DNA of 64,000 nt from Dongia_B sp964406155 (GTDB taxonomy: Bacteria > Pseudomonadota > Alphaproteobacteria > Dongiales > Dongiaceae), in the NCBI GenBank assembly GCA_964406155.1, contig CAYOQR010000023.1, positions 1 through 64,000 on the forward strand, given 5' to 3'. Positions 8,184 through 16,118 of this stretch are shown in pieces. Under the pieces are notes generated by a model, which was given only the letters and a program-made list of their open reading frames with translations, searched no databases and was not told the origin of the DNA. The translations under genes were made by a program, and so were the position numbers. How positions within the stretch are numbered: position 1 is the first letter of the stretch; each line of letters starts with the position of its first letter.

Positions 8184-8816
8184 TCAGTCGCGCGGCTTCA
8201 GCGGGTCCGTTGGATAAAGGCGATCGGCCCGGCTCCTGGCGTCATGGGCGACACCGCGCCCCATCACCAGGCCGTCTTCCGAAATCGCCTTGCCGATGCG
8301 AATGAAGGCGCGAATGATCTCAGGGTGGTTGCCCGCCCCACTGACATTCAGCGCCTGGCGCAGCGCGTCGCCGCCGAACCGGTCCACGGCTTTCGCCGCC
8401 ACGCCGAGATTGGCCGCCAGTCTGGCGCCGCCGATCTCCCGGTCGTTACGAACCTCGTCCTGCCAGCTACGCTGGGTTTCCGCCCACAGCTTATAGGGCG
8501 CCTCCATGGCGTCCTTCAGCCGGTTGGTATAGAGATCGACATAGGCTTGCGCCCTGTCCTGGCTGAGCCCGTCCTCGGCAAAGAATTTCTTCGCCTCGCT
8601 CATCCCGTCGACATCGATCACGACACCCTCGGGCAGCGTAAAATCGGCATAGGCTCCCACATCCGGACCTTGGTCCTCGGATGCATCCTCACCCGCCGAT
8701 GCCCCGGCATCCCCGGAACCTGCCGTCGCATCGCGGTCGGTCCCGTCCTGGTTGCCGAGCAACGTCTGGTCACTGGCGACCGCCTCGGTGGACTGCGCGG
8801 TTTCTGTGTCAGACAT
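8184..8816 (-). CDS. Phage capsid scaffold-like protein
   Basis: A protein of about 210 residues. The first 50 residues are Ser/Thr/Asp/Glu/Gly-rich and likely disordered (MSDTETAQSTEAVASDQTL); residues about 58-200 are helical (EAKKFFAEDGLSQDRAQAYVDLY, WQDEVRNDREIGGARLAANL, HPEIIRAFIRIGKAI). This acidic-plus-helical make-up and the place immediately upstream of the capsid gene match podovirus scaffolding proteins. Two adjacent ATG codons (8819 and 8816) follow a GGAAGAG site; the second has the better spacing. Confidence 0.75.
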   Translation of the reverse strand: MSDTETAQSTEAVASDQTLLGNQDGTDRDATAGSGDAGASAGEDASEDQGPDVGAYADFTLPEGVVIDVDGMSEAKKFFAEDGLSQDRAQAYVDLYTNRLKDAMEAPYKLWAETQRSWQDEVRNDREIGGARLAANLGVAAKAVDRFGGDALRQALNVSGAGNHPEIIRAFIRIGKAISEDGLVMGRGVAHDARSRADRLYPTDPLKPRD

Positions 8817-8854
8817 CATCTCTTCCTTTCCTGCTCCTGCTGAATTCCCGATCT

Positions 8855-9184
8855 TCAGGCGAGAGGCTCGCCCTTCTCCGCCGTTCCCTTCGCCGTCGCT
8901 TCCTTGGTCATGGTGACGTAGAGCTCCGGGCAGACGCGGTTGATCTGCTCCAGCACCCACAGCCCCATCTGCCGCTTGCCCTCATTCATGAAGGTGTAGC
9001 TGTTGCCGGTCATGATCGGCTGGAACACCTGCGCCTCGCCCAGCAGCCGCCAGACGAAGGCGCGAAACGCCTTCTGCTCCATCAGCATCCGGAATTGCTC
9101 TGTTTCATTGCGCGCCTTGAACCGCAGCTTCTCCTGCCGCTCACCCACCTGCGCCGCATCGCCGGCATCGAAGGGGTCGGTCAT
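8855..9184 (-). CDS. Bbp19-like phage protein
   Basis: A 109-residue protein. Residues about 26-95 carry the Bbp19-type pattern: QFRMLMEQKAFRAFVWRLL, then FNEGKRQMGL-like text (FMNEGKRQMGLWVLEQI) and CPELYVTMTKE. In BPP-1-type phages a homologue lies between the portal and the scaffold or capsid genes, as here. Its function is not established. It is separated from the portal gene by R1 repeats. Confidence 0.75.
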   Translation of the reverse strand: MTDPFDAGDAAQVGERQEKLRFKARNETEQFRMLMEQKAFRAFVWRLLGEAQVFQPIMTGNSYTFMNEGKRQMGLWVLEQINRVCPELYVTMTKEATAKGTAEKGEPLA

Positions 9185-9232
9185 CGGCGGTCCTCATCGG
9201 TCAGTTGCACGTCATGCCACATACACTCGGTT

Positions 9233-9316
9233 GTCATGCCCGGGCTTGACCCGGGCATCCATGAAAGAGACTGCCTGGCCTCCCCCATGGATTGCCGGGT
9301 CAAGCCCGGCAATGAC
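9233..9316. repeat. R1 dispersed palindromic repeat pair inside the prophage
   Basis: A left copy at 9233-9261 (GCCCGGGCTTGACCCGGGC) and an oppositely oriented right copy at 9287-9316 (ATGGATTGCCGGGTCAAG, closing CCCGGCAATGAC), 25 bp apart, in the 151-bp gap between the portal and Bbp19-like genes. Confidence 0.8.
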
Positions 9317-9335
9317 ATTGAGAAACGGAAAATCA

Positions 9336-11069
9336 TCATCCCTCACCCTGCCCTGCACCGCCCTGCCCGGCACCACCCTGCCCGCCGCCCAGGCCGCCGA
9401 TCAACTGCTCCAGCACATTGCTGCCCTTGCCGAGCTTCGCGTCCGACAGCGTCTTGGCGCCGGACGCCGCCTGCTGTGCCATCGCCATGGCCTGCTGCTG
9501 CTGTTGCGCCTGGGCGCGGGCGGCACGGGTTTCCGCCACCTGGTCGGCGCCGAGGATGATCTTGGGCGACACGCCGAGCGCCTCGGCATATTCGTCGATC
9601 GCCGCATCGAGATCGATCTTGTCCAGCGCTTCCGGCTTGGCACCGGCGAGATTGCCGACAAAGCCGGAAATCCGCTCGATGCTGCCGGTCTCCGCCGCCT
9701 TCTGGGCCTGAGCCAGGGTCGAGATGTATTCGATATCGAGATTCACGCCGCGCAATTCCCGCGGCGGCTCCGGCAGCAGATCCTTCTCCAGCAGGATGTT
9801 GAAGACGCGGTCGATCGCCGGGTCCAGCAGCTCGTCATGCAGCCGTTCCAGCACGGGGCCCAGCATCAGCAGCTTTTCCTGCTTCCGTTCGATGATCTCG
9901 GTTGCCGAGCGTACGTCGTCGAGCTGCGAGATCATCAGGAAGAGATCGGCGAAGAAGGCCTGGTTGACCTGCTGGCGGATATCCTGGATGTCCTGGCGCA
10001 GCTCGCCCAATTCGATATTCACCTGATAGGCCGGCGCGAAGCCGCTACCGCCGCCATTGGCCGGCGTGAAGGTGACGCCGCCGGGAAGGACCGACAGCTC
10101 CTGGTTCTTCATCTGCACATTGGCGGTCATCGGCGGATTGACCTGCTTGGCGATGCCCTGCGCCTTCTGCTTCTGCTCGAACTGCAACTGACGAATGAAG
10201 GGCAGCGCCTCCATGCCGGGCGAGCGGCCATAGACGTCATTGCCTGTGACATGCCAGCGTGCCGCCTGGAAGGGGCGCTCCCGGAAACCCGAGATGCTCA
10301 GCGGCCGCTTGCAATCGCCGTCGCCCGCCGCTTCCCAATAGACTGAGCGATACGGCATGTTCTTGTTGTCGATATAGCCGATGACCCGCTTGTCATTGGG
10401 CTCGATCGCATGGCAGACGCGATATTCCTGGTCGAGCTGTCCATCGCGGTATTTCTGCTGGATATTGTCCGAGCAATTCTCCAACCCGAACTGCCCGACC
10501 ATGCCGGCCACCGTCATGGTGAATTCCCGGTAGAGCGTATCGACCGCCAGGCGATGATCGTTGGCGAGGAAATACTCGCCCACCGTCAACGGGTAGCAGC
10601 GGACGATATCCTCGTCATCCTCCAAGATCAGATTGACCGCCGTGCCGAAGACCGAGAGCTCTTCATAGAGCGTCGCGAAGGAATTATAGAAATTCGACTT
10701 CGCCATGACGCGCAGCATGCGCTTGCGCACCTCGTCCAGCCACAATTTGACCGGCGTGAAATCCGCCAGTTGCTGATCCGGCATGGTCAGGCGGAACCAG
10801 GGCCGCGCCGGCGAGGTGATGCCCGACATCAGGCCCGAGGCGCAGGTGCGCGCGGCGATGGTGCCGGTTGAATCGATGATGCGCTGGTTCTTCTTGCCGC
10901 CCTTATAGACGTCCTCGACCAGGCTGCCGGAACTCAACAGCCCGCGACCGCGCCGCGGCAGGATGAAATCGCTGAGATCCTGCCAATGGGCGATATAGGA
11001 CCGGCGCTCGTTCTGCAGCGCCGTCTTGCGCCGCAATAGCTGCTGCATCAGTTCGCCGTGTTCCGCCAT
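9336..11069 (-). CDS. Phage portal protein (head-to-tail connector)
   Basis: A 577-residue protein. The N-terminus carries the podovirus portal words RRSYIAHWQDLSDFILPRRGR, IIDSTGTIAARTCASGLMSGITSPARPWFRLT and YEELSVFGTAVNLILED, and the middle has YGRSPGMEALPFIRQLQFEQKQKAQGI. The C-terminal third contains the helical barrel part (EIIERKQEKLLMLGPVLERLHDELLDP). It ends in a Gln/Gly-rich low-complexity tail (QQQQQAMAMAQ, then GGAGQGGAGQG made of 15-bp repeats). The product forms the dodecameric ring through which DNA enters the head. Confidence 0.92.
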   Translation of the reverse strand: MAEHGELMQQLLRRKTALQNERRSYIAHWQDLSDFILPRRGRGLLSSGSLVEDVYKGGKKNQRIIDSTGTIAARTCASGLMSGITSPARPWFRLTMPDQQLADFTPVKLWLDEVRKRMLRVMAKSNFYNSFATLYEELSVFGTAVNLILEDDEDIVRCYPLTVGEYFLANDHRLAVDTLYREFTMTVAGMVGQFGLENCSDNIQQKYRDGQLDQEYRVCHAIEPNDKRVIGYIDNKNMPYRSVYWEAAGDGDCKRPLSISGFRERPFQAARWHVTGNDVYGRSPGMEALPFIRQLQFEQKQKAQGIAKQVNPPMTANVQMKNQELSVLPGGVTFTPANGGGSGFAPAYQVNIELGELRQDIQDIRQQVNQAFFADLFLMISQLDDVRSATEIIERKQEKLLMLGPVLERLHDELLDPAIDRVFNILLEKDLLPEPPRELRGVNLDIEYISTLAQAQKAAETGSIERISGFVGNLAGAKPEALDKIDLDAAIDEYAEALGVSPKIILGADQVAETRAARAQAQQQQQAMAMAQQAASGAKTLSDAKLGKGSNVLEQLIGGLGGGQGGAGQGGAGQGEG

Positions 11070-11121
11070 TGTCTGAATTCACCCCGATAATTGCTTTTAT
11101 ATCAACATCTCAGATAGATGT

Positions 11122-11240
11122 GGCCCTCTCATCCCACGCCCTCGCAGCGTGCAGCGGGACTGGGGCGGGAGGAGCACCGCCAGGATCGTCCCGCCGGACC
11201 GGCGCAGCCGGTCGGCGGGCAATCGGGGGATGAGAGGGCC
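11122..11240. repeat. 119-bp long inverted repeat with internal hairpin
   Basis: Fourteen-base arms match perfectly: GGCCCTCTCATCCC at 11122-11135 and GGGATGAGAGGGCC at 11227-11240. Inside, CCCGCCGGACCGG and CCGGTCGGCGGG near 11190-11220 form a second stem with a bulge. It sits in the 267-bp gap between the portal gene and the proline-rich gene. It could be a small non-autonomous insertion or a structured untranslated region. Confidence 0.6.
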
Positions 11241-11336
11241 GGCGACGGCCGCTACCGGGTCAAAAACACCGGCGCGCTCGTCGCAACGTCAGTCGGTTTG
11301 CCGCCGATCATGCCGGCGCTTCCGCGTGGCACGCGA

Positions 11337-11546
11337 TCACTGCCCCAGCAAGGTCTTGGCCAGGGCCGGCGTTCCCAGTGAGCCGCTTCCACTGGTCAAA
11401 ACCGTCGATGCCGCACCGCGTGCTGCCACCGCTCTTTGTCGCTCATCCCTGCGTGCCTTGAGCACGAGCGGGTCCAATTCCCGCGGCGGCTCCGGCGGCG
11501 GTGGCGGTGGCGGCGGTGGTTTCGGAGCCGATCCTCCAAATCCCAT
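11337..11546 (-). CDS. Small proline-rich phage protein
   Basis: A 69-residue protein: MGFGGSAPK, a run of nine prolines, then ARRDERQRAVAARGAASTVLTSGSGSLG and a C-terminus ALAKTLLGQ. Small proteins with this glycine start, proline run and KTLLGQ end are recurrent in podoviruses, where they are encoded just upstream of the portal gene. Function is unknown. This is the last recognisable phage gene before host sequence; the terminase gene expected upstream is not there. Confidence 0.75.
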   Translation of the reverse strand: MGFGGSAPKPPPPPPPPPEPPRELDPLVLKARRDERQRAVAARGAASTVLTSGSGSLGTPALAKTLLGQ

Positions 11547-12075
11547 GTTGAACCTCTCTGTTGTGAGATCTCGTTACGACCGATGATGAAATGCGGCGCG
11601 ATCGCCAGACGCCGCCACCTGCGATAGGCCCGCGGTGAAAACAGCCACCGGATCAGGTGGCCTTGATGGATCGTCGGTTGCCCCGCTTGCATCCGGGACA
11701 GGCCGAACCTTGTGAACAGAAGGTCGGGCTGCACGGCCGGCCCGCTGTTTCCAATTCACGATTCCGGATCAGATCCGGCTCCCGGCATCGCGCTTTCGCC
11801 TTGTCGTGATCGTCGGTCGGCTGGACAGCGGTCGGCATGGTGGCTCATTTATTGTCTATTTCTCAATGTTAATTGAATGATGATAATTTATCAACAAAAA
11901 AACGAAACTGCCGGGCGAAAAATTTCCTGCCGCGACAACGGTCGTTGCCGCCATCGCATGATATGCACCCCATATAGTCATATATGTTCTGCGTACAGCG
12001 GCAGCCGGAATCCGGGCGCCAATCGCGGAACAGGGATGTTAGACTGCGATTCACACCGATGCGAAGGAAGTCGCC
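11547..12075. other. Prophage/host junction region without a recognised gene
   Basis: No terminase, integrase or tRNA is recognisable in these 529 bp. Short minus-strand frames exist (for example 11653-11838, 61 residues with several Cys) but lack a convincing ribosome site or family resemblance. Bases about 11850-11935 are AT-rich, unlike the rest, and may hold the promoter of the host gene at 12076. The edge of the prophage, or of a deletion, should lie here. Confidence 0.5.
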
Positions 12076-12438
12076 ATGCCCGTTACCTTCTCCGGCAAGC
12101 TCCATAAGACCGACGCTCAAACGCCGCATGCCAACGCCACGTCCGAACCGGTCGCATCGGGCCGCAAGACGCGACGCATTGCCCGGCTGTTTCTCCTGAT
12201 CATTCTCGGCGCCTTCTTCGCCGGCATGATCATCGCCGCCCTCTCGCTCTGGGCCGCGACGGGCTTCGACGGTGTGGGCGCGCATGGTTTCGCGCTCTAT
12301 GCCCTGATCATCGGCGGCGGTTTCACCATGGCGCTGACCGCCGGCCTGATGGCGGCAGTCTTTTACAGCGACCGCGCCGGATTCGATGACGACGCCTATC
12401 ACCCGGATCGAACGCCGCCCCGTGACGATGCCGATTGA
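12076..12438 (+). CDS. Small two-helix inner membrane protein, unknown
   Basis: A 120-residue protein. After a polar N-terminus with basic RKTRRIAR come two hydrophobic segments, about residues 37-60 (LFLLIILGAFFAGMIIAALSLWAA) region and 72-96 (FALYALIIGGGFTMALTAGLMAAVFY), joined by a short loop, then an acidic Asp-rich tail. Both ends are likely cytoplasmic. A GAAGGAAG site lies 6 bp before the ATG. No domain is recognised. Confidence 0.65.
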   Translation: MPVTFSGKLHKTDAQTPHANATSEPVASGRKTRRIARLFLLIILGAFFAGMIIAALSLWAATGFDGVGAHGFALYALIIGGGFTMALTAGLMAAVFYSDRAGFDDDAYHPDRTPPRDDAD

Positions 12439-12576
12439 TTTATCTGCGGATCGTCGCTGATCGGATCACCCCGAGATCACATCAAAGGGGTGGATCGGCG
12501 CGGTAAAGTATCTATCTCTATTGGAAGAGTTCAGATCCATCCCCCAGTTCCATCCCGATAATAGGGTGATTGTCGG

Positions 12577-14244
12577 ATGCCACCTGCCACACCTCTTCCT
12601 GCGGTCGATCAGGCCGATATCGTCGCCTTCCTCGCCGATGGCGCGGCCTATGACGGCATTGTCGCCGACGCGGCCGGCATGGCCGTACGGCGGATCGAAA
12701 CGCATTGCTCCGTCATCTTCCTCATCGGTGATCGCGCCTTCAAACTGAAGAAGGCAGTCAAATTCTCCTATCTCGACTATACCGATCCGGCAGCGCGTGA
12801 GGCCTTCGTCCTGGCGGAGCTCACCCTCAACCGCCGGACCGCACCGCAGCTCTATCTGGGACGGCACAAGATCGTCCGGACGGCCGATGCTAAGCTGCGT
12901 CTCGCATCGGCGGACGCATCCGGTGCCGCTTTGGACTGGATCCTGGAGATGCGCCGCTTCCCCGACGACGCCCTGCTCGCGACATTGGCCGAAGAAGATC
13001 GATTGACGCCGGCCCTGATGCAGGACCTTGCCGATGCCATCCATCGGTTCCATGAGGCAGCGGAACCTGCCCCATCCCAAGGCGGTGCGGTCGCAATGCG
13101 GAATGTCATGATGGACGCGCTCGACAATCTGCGTCTGCAATCCCCACCGTTGAACCTGCCGTTCATCGAGGGGCTGGCCAACCACTGCATGCTGCCCGAG
13201 TTTGCATCTCTCGAAGTCCTGATCGACCGTCGCCAGGCGGCCGGTTTCGTGCGGCGCTGCCACGGCGATCTGCATCTTGGCAATATCTGCCTTTACGACG
13301 GCAAGCCGCTCCTGTTTGACGGCATCGAATTCAGCGATGCCATTTCCTGCATCGACACCTTCTATGATCTTTCCTTCCTGCTGATGGATCTCTGCCATCG
13401 CGATCGCACCGACCTCGCCAATATCGTTCTCAATCGTTACCTCGACCGGAACGGCGATATTGCCGGCCTCGCCACCCTGCCCTTCTTCCTGTCGCTCCGG
13501 GCGGCGATCCGCGCCCATATCCTCGCTGGCGCCAGCAAGACGCTGGACGATCCGGTCCTCGCCACATCGAAAGAGGCCGCATCGAAGAAGGATGAGGCGA
13601 TCGGCTATCTGGATACCGCCAGATACATGCTGGATGGCCGCATCTTATTGTCAGGCGAATTGATGGATGGATCGCCGCCTCTGACCGCCCCCCGCCTGAT
13701 CGCCCCCCAATTGATCGCAATCGGCGGCTTCAGCGGCAGCGGGAAATCGACCTATGCCAAAGCCCTGGCGCCGCGCTTCAAGCCGATGCCCGGCGCCCGC
13801 ATCACCCGCAGCGACAGCTTGCGCAAGCGCCTGATGCAGGTGGCGCCGGAAACGCGCCTGCCGCCGGAAGCCTATACCAAGGAGACGAACGACCGCGTCT
13901 ATGCCGCCATGATGGAGGAGACCGCGACGGCCTTGCGGGCCGGCTATACCGTCATCGTGGATGCGGCCTATCTGCGCGAAACCGAGCGGCACGCAATCGC
14001 TGCTCAGGCGGAGCAGCTTCGACTTCCCTTCACCGGTTTCTGGCTCGACGTGCCGCAGGATGTCCTGGCATCCCGCATCGCTGCACGCCGCAACGACGTC
14101 TCCGATGCGGATCTTGCGGTGTTGCGCCAGCAGCTCGGCTACGATCTTGGCCATATCGACTGGCACCGTATCGATGCGGCTGGCGAACCGACACAAACGC
14201 TGGCGGCCATGCGAGCCGTCCTCGGATCGTTCCGCCACGCCTGA
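12577..14244 (+). CDS. Bifunctional APH-like kinase / P-loop ATP-binding protein
   Basis: A 555-residue two-domain protein. Residues about 1-350 are an aminoglycoside phosphotransferase-like kinase: an ATP-lobe lysine in FKLKKAVKF (near 58) and the catalytic loop HGDLHLGN at 229-236, then FDGIEFSD near 248 as the metal-binding Asp. Residues about 378-555 are a P-loop kinase with Walker A GGFSGSGKST at 383-392 and a gluconokinase or zeta-like layout (DAAYLRETERHA). The fusion family is widespread in proteobacteria; substrates are unknown. It stands alone, followed by an AT-rich palindrome. Confidence 0.85.
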   Translation: MPPATPLPAVDQADIVAFLADGAAYDGIVADAAGMAVRRIETHCSVIFLIGDRAFKLKKAVKFSYLDYTDPAAREAFVLAELTLNRRTAPQLYLGRHKIVRTADAKLRLASADASGAALDWILEMRRFPDDALLATLAEEDRLTPALMQDLADAIHRFHEAAEPAPSQGGAVAMRNVMMDALDNLRLQSPPLNLPFIEGLANHCMLPEFASLEVLIDRRQAAGFVRRCHGDLHLGNICLYDGKPLLFDGIEFSDAISCIDTFYDLSFLLMDLCHRDRTDLANIVLNRYLDRNGDIAGLATLPFFLSLRAAIRAHILAGASKTLDDPVLATSKEAASKKDEAIGYLDTARYMLDGRILLSGELMDGSPPLTAPRLIAPQLIAIGGFSGSGKSTYAKALAPRFKPMPGARITRSDSLRKRLMQVAPETRLPPEAYTKETNDRVYAAMMEETATALRAGYTVIVDAAYLRETERHAIAAQAEQLRLPFTGFWLDVPQDVLASRIAARRNDVSDADLAVLRQQLGYDLGHIDWHRIDAAGEPTQTLAAMRAVLGSFRHA

Positions 14245-14308
14245 CCGTTTCCTCTCGCAAGGCGCGGCCAGCCGCCGGTCGAGCAACCATGTAGGCGGCC
14301 AAAACAAA

Positions 14309-14330
14309 TTAAATAATTGATATTATTTAA
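14309..14330. repeat. AT-rich 22-bp inverted repeat
   Basis: TTAAATAAT, TGAT, ATTATTTAA: nine-base perfect arms. It lies 65 bp after the kinase-fusion stop and 160 bp before the antitoxin gene. It lacks the GC stem of a typical intrinsic terminator and may be a protein-binding site. Confidence 0.5.
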
Positions 14331-14436
14331 TAATTTTCCATTCCCGAAAACGTCTCCGCCTCCCCATCTCTTATCTCAGACAGGAAACAGTACAAACCGG
14401 CGGGAGTGCGGTCTTGGCTCATAATCGGAGAGCTTG

Positions 14437-14458
14437 TATTAATTGACACTAATTAATA
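14437..14458. promoter_or_regulatory. Palindromic operator overlapping a TTGACA box of the toxin-antitoxin promoter
   Basis: TATTAATT (14437-14444), GACACT, AATTAATA (14451-14458): eight-base perfect arms. The left arm and spacer contain TTGACA at 14443-14448, a canonical -35 hexamer; a possible -10 (TAAGAT at 14463-14468) is at short spacing. The site lies 33 bp before the antitoxin ATG. Xre-type antitoxins repress their own promoters by binding such palindromes, so autoregulation is the likely role. Confidence 0.6.
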
Positions 14459-14491
14459 TATTTAAGATCAAATGATATAAGGATATTCACC

Positions 14492-14902
14492 ATGCCTCAG
14501 GTCATTTCCCCTGCGGCCCACGAACCGACCAGCGGCGCGATCACCCAGGACGAGGCGATGGCGATGCTGCGCGCCGCCTTCAATCTGTTTCGGCTCTGGG
14601 GCGTCAACGACACCCAGGCGCGCCTGTTGCTGGGACAGCCCAGCACCTCGACCTTCTATCGCTGGAAACGCGGCGAGATCGGCCCCCTGCCCCATGACAC
14701 GATCTGGCGCCTGGGCGACCTCATGGGTATCCACAAGGCGCTGCGCTATATGTTCAAGGAACCGGAGTGCGGCTATGCCTGGATCTCGAAGCCGAACGAC
14801 GCTTTCGGCGGCCAGTCGGCGCTGGATCGCATGCTGAGCGGCGCGCCCAGCGACCTCACCGCCGTGCGCAACTATCTCGATGCTGAGCGGGGCGGCTGGT
14901 AA
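14492..14902 (+). CDS. Antitoxin, Xre/MbcA/ParS toxin-binding domain (DUF2384)
   Basis: A 136-residue protein. The helix-turn-helix part covers about residues 17-75 (EAMAMLRAAFNLFRLWGVNDTQARLLLGQPSTSTFYRWKRG in broken form), and the C-terminal toxin-binding DUF2384 part covers about 75-136 (GIHKALRYMF, GGQSALDRMLSG, VRNYLDAERGGW). In the family the C-terminal tail plugs the RES toxin active site. It is followed directly by the RES gene and preceded by a palindromic operator, so it is probably the first gene of a self-repressed operon. Confidence 0.88.
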   Translation: MPQVISPAAHEPTSGAITQDEAMAMLRAAFNLFRLWGVNDTQARLLLGQPSTSTFYRWKRGEIGPLPHDTIWRLGDLMGIHKALRYMFKEPECGYAWISKPNDAFGGQSALDRMLSGAPSDLTAVRNYLDAERGGW

Positions 14903-14912
14903 GGACATCGCC

Positions 14913-15617
14913 GTGAAAACACCGCCGCGTACCAGGATCGATTGGCCGGTCGGCCATCGCATCATCCGCACCGTCTATCCACCGGTCTGGCTGTTCGAGG
15001 ACATCGCCGATCCCACCGATTGGGAGCTGATCGCCAGCGCCGAGGCGAAAACCAATCCCCGCGTGCGCGATCAGATCGGCGAGTTGCGCCTGGTGCCGGA
15101 AGCACGGCGCCTCTCGGGTCCCAGTGCCAGCCTGGCGATGGGCGCCTTCACCCATGTCTCCCGCGACCGCCCCAGCCGCTTCTCCATCGGCGCTTATGGC
15201 GTCTGGTATTGCGGCGATCGCTTCGAGGTCGCGCTGATGGAGACGGTGTATCACGTCGAGCGCTTCATGCGCCGCACGGCGGAGCCGCCGGCGGATGTTC
15301 AGCTCCGCGAGCTCACCGCCCGGATCGGCGGCGATCTCCATGATCTGCGCGGGGCCGGTTTCACCGATTGCCTTAACCCCGATGACTGGACGGCGGCACA
15401 GGCCCTCGCCACAACCCTGCATCGCGACGGCAGCGACGGCATCGTCTATCCCAGTGTCCGCTGGCCGGCGGGACAGGCGGCGGCATTATTCTGGCCCGAC
15501 CTCATCCATCTCCCCATCGTCCAGGCCCGCACCCTACAATATCACTGGGACGGCAAACGCGTGACCCGCTATTTCGTCATCGGCGATGACGACTGGTACG
15601 CCATGCCAACCTTGTGA
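14913..15617 (+). CDS. RES-domain toxin (NAD+-degrading type)
   Basis: A protein of about 234 residues. The RES fold is marked by TRIDWPVGHRIIRTVYPPVWLF near the N-terminus, FTHVSRDRPSRFSIG, the ETVYHVERFM helix and the DGIVYPSVRWP strand with FWPD. RES toxins such as MbcT consume NAD+ by phosphorolysis or hydrolysis. The arginines and the Tyr/Glu of the pocket appear to be present. GTG at 14913 with AAGGA 8 bp upstream is preferred; an ATG at 14880 would overlap the antitoxin gene by 23 bp and has no ribosome site. Toxin and antitoxin form one operon. Confidence 0.85.
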   Translation: MKTPPRTRIDWPVGHRIIRTVYPPVWLFEDIADPTDWELIASAEAKTNPRVRDQIGELRLVPEARRLSGPSASLAMGAFTHVSRDRPSRFSIGAYGVWYCGDRFEVALMETVYHVERFMRRTAEPPADVQLRELTARIGGDLHDLRGAGFTDCLNPDDWTAAQALATTLHRDGSDGIVYPSVRWPAGQAAALFWPDLIHLPIVQARTLQYHWDGKRVTRYFVIGDDDWYAMPTL

Positions 15618-15765
15618 TTCATTGGGGGCGTAGAGACGATAGATCGATAGCTGCCAGTTATCGCGTGCCCCCTCGCTCCGCCCCGTCAGCGTGTAGGTCG
15701 ATATGCATCGGCAGAAGGAGAGCGGGTTCTACTACCGGTACTCACATCGCTTCCCTCTCCTCATC

Positions 15766-15882
15766 CGTCAACCCCGGGCTTGATCCCGTCGGCGCAGGCC
15801 GACATTCGTCGGCGGGGGGGGGCCATGGGAAATGCAGTGCACGACATCTCCCATGGATTGCCGGGTCAAGCCCGGCAATGAC
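15766..15882. repeat. R1 palindromic repeat pair with nested R3
   Basis: A left copy (CCCCGGGCTTGATCCC at 15772) split by the R3 element at 15788-15813, and a right copy in the opposite sense at 15853-15882 (ATGGATTGCCGGGTCAAG, closing CCCGGCAATGAC). The region between the RES and NAT genes contains no supported gene. Confidence 0.8.
15788..15813. repeat. R3 three-arm palindromic element, copy 2
   Basis: GTCGGC, GCAG, GCCGAC, ATTC, GTCGGC, all arms perfect. It interrupts the R1 copy after CTTGATCCC. Confidence 0.75.
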
Positions 15883-15941
15883 AAATGAGAGATAGCAACC
15901 GCTGTGCAACAGCCGAAAAAACATCCTCTCCCTCAGCGCAA

Positions 15942-16010
15942 GCCCCCTCTCCCCTCAGTCGGCGTAGGCCGACATTCGTCGTCGGGGCGGGAGAGGGTTG
16001 GGGTGAGGGG
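15942..16010. repeat. R2 palindromic repeat with nested R3
   Basis: A pyrimidine-rich arm (CCCCCTCTCCCCTCA) and a purine-rich arm (GGGAGAGGGTTGGGGTGAGG) surround an R3 element. This is the CCTCACCCCAACCCTCTCC family in its purine-rich sense on this strand. Confidence 0.7.
15958..15983. repeat. R3 three-arm palindromic element, copy 3
   Basis: GTCGGC, GTAG, GCCGAC, ATTC, GTCGTC (one mismatch in the last arm), nested between the two arms of an R2 repeat. Confidence 0.7.
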
Positions 16011-16118
16011 GTCAACGGACGAGGTACCAACCAGCAGCACAGCATGCCCCACTTGGCGCCATCCCCGCCTTGCCCTAACATCACTGCCCATCATGACCCG
16101 CAGCGAAAGCCCGCTTGA

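Noticed and set aside
8681..9559. Plus-strand frame containing MDCRVKPGND
   Set aside because: The recognisable part is only translation of the R1 repeat; such junk peptides recur at every R1 copy (also 6572-7057 and 46382-46948).
11653..11838. Small Cys-containing minus-strand frame next to the prophage
   Set aside because: No ribosome site, no family resemblance; cannot be shown to be a terminase remnant.
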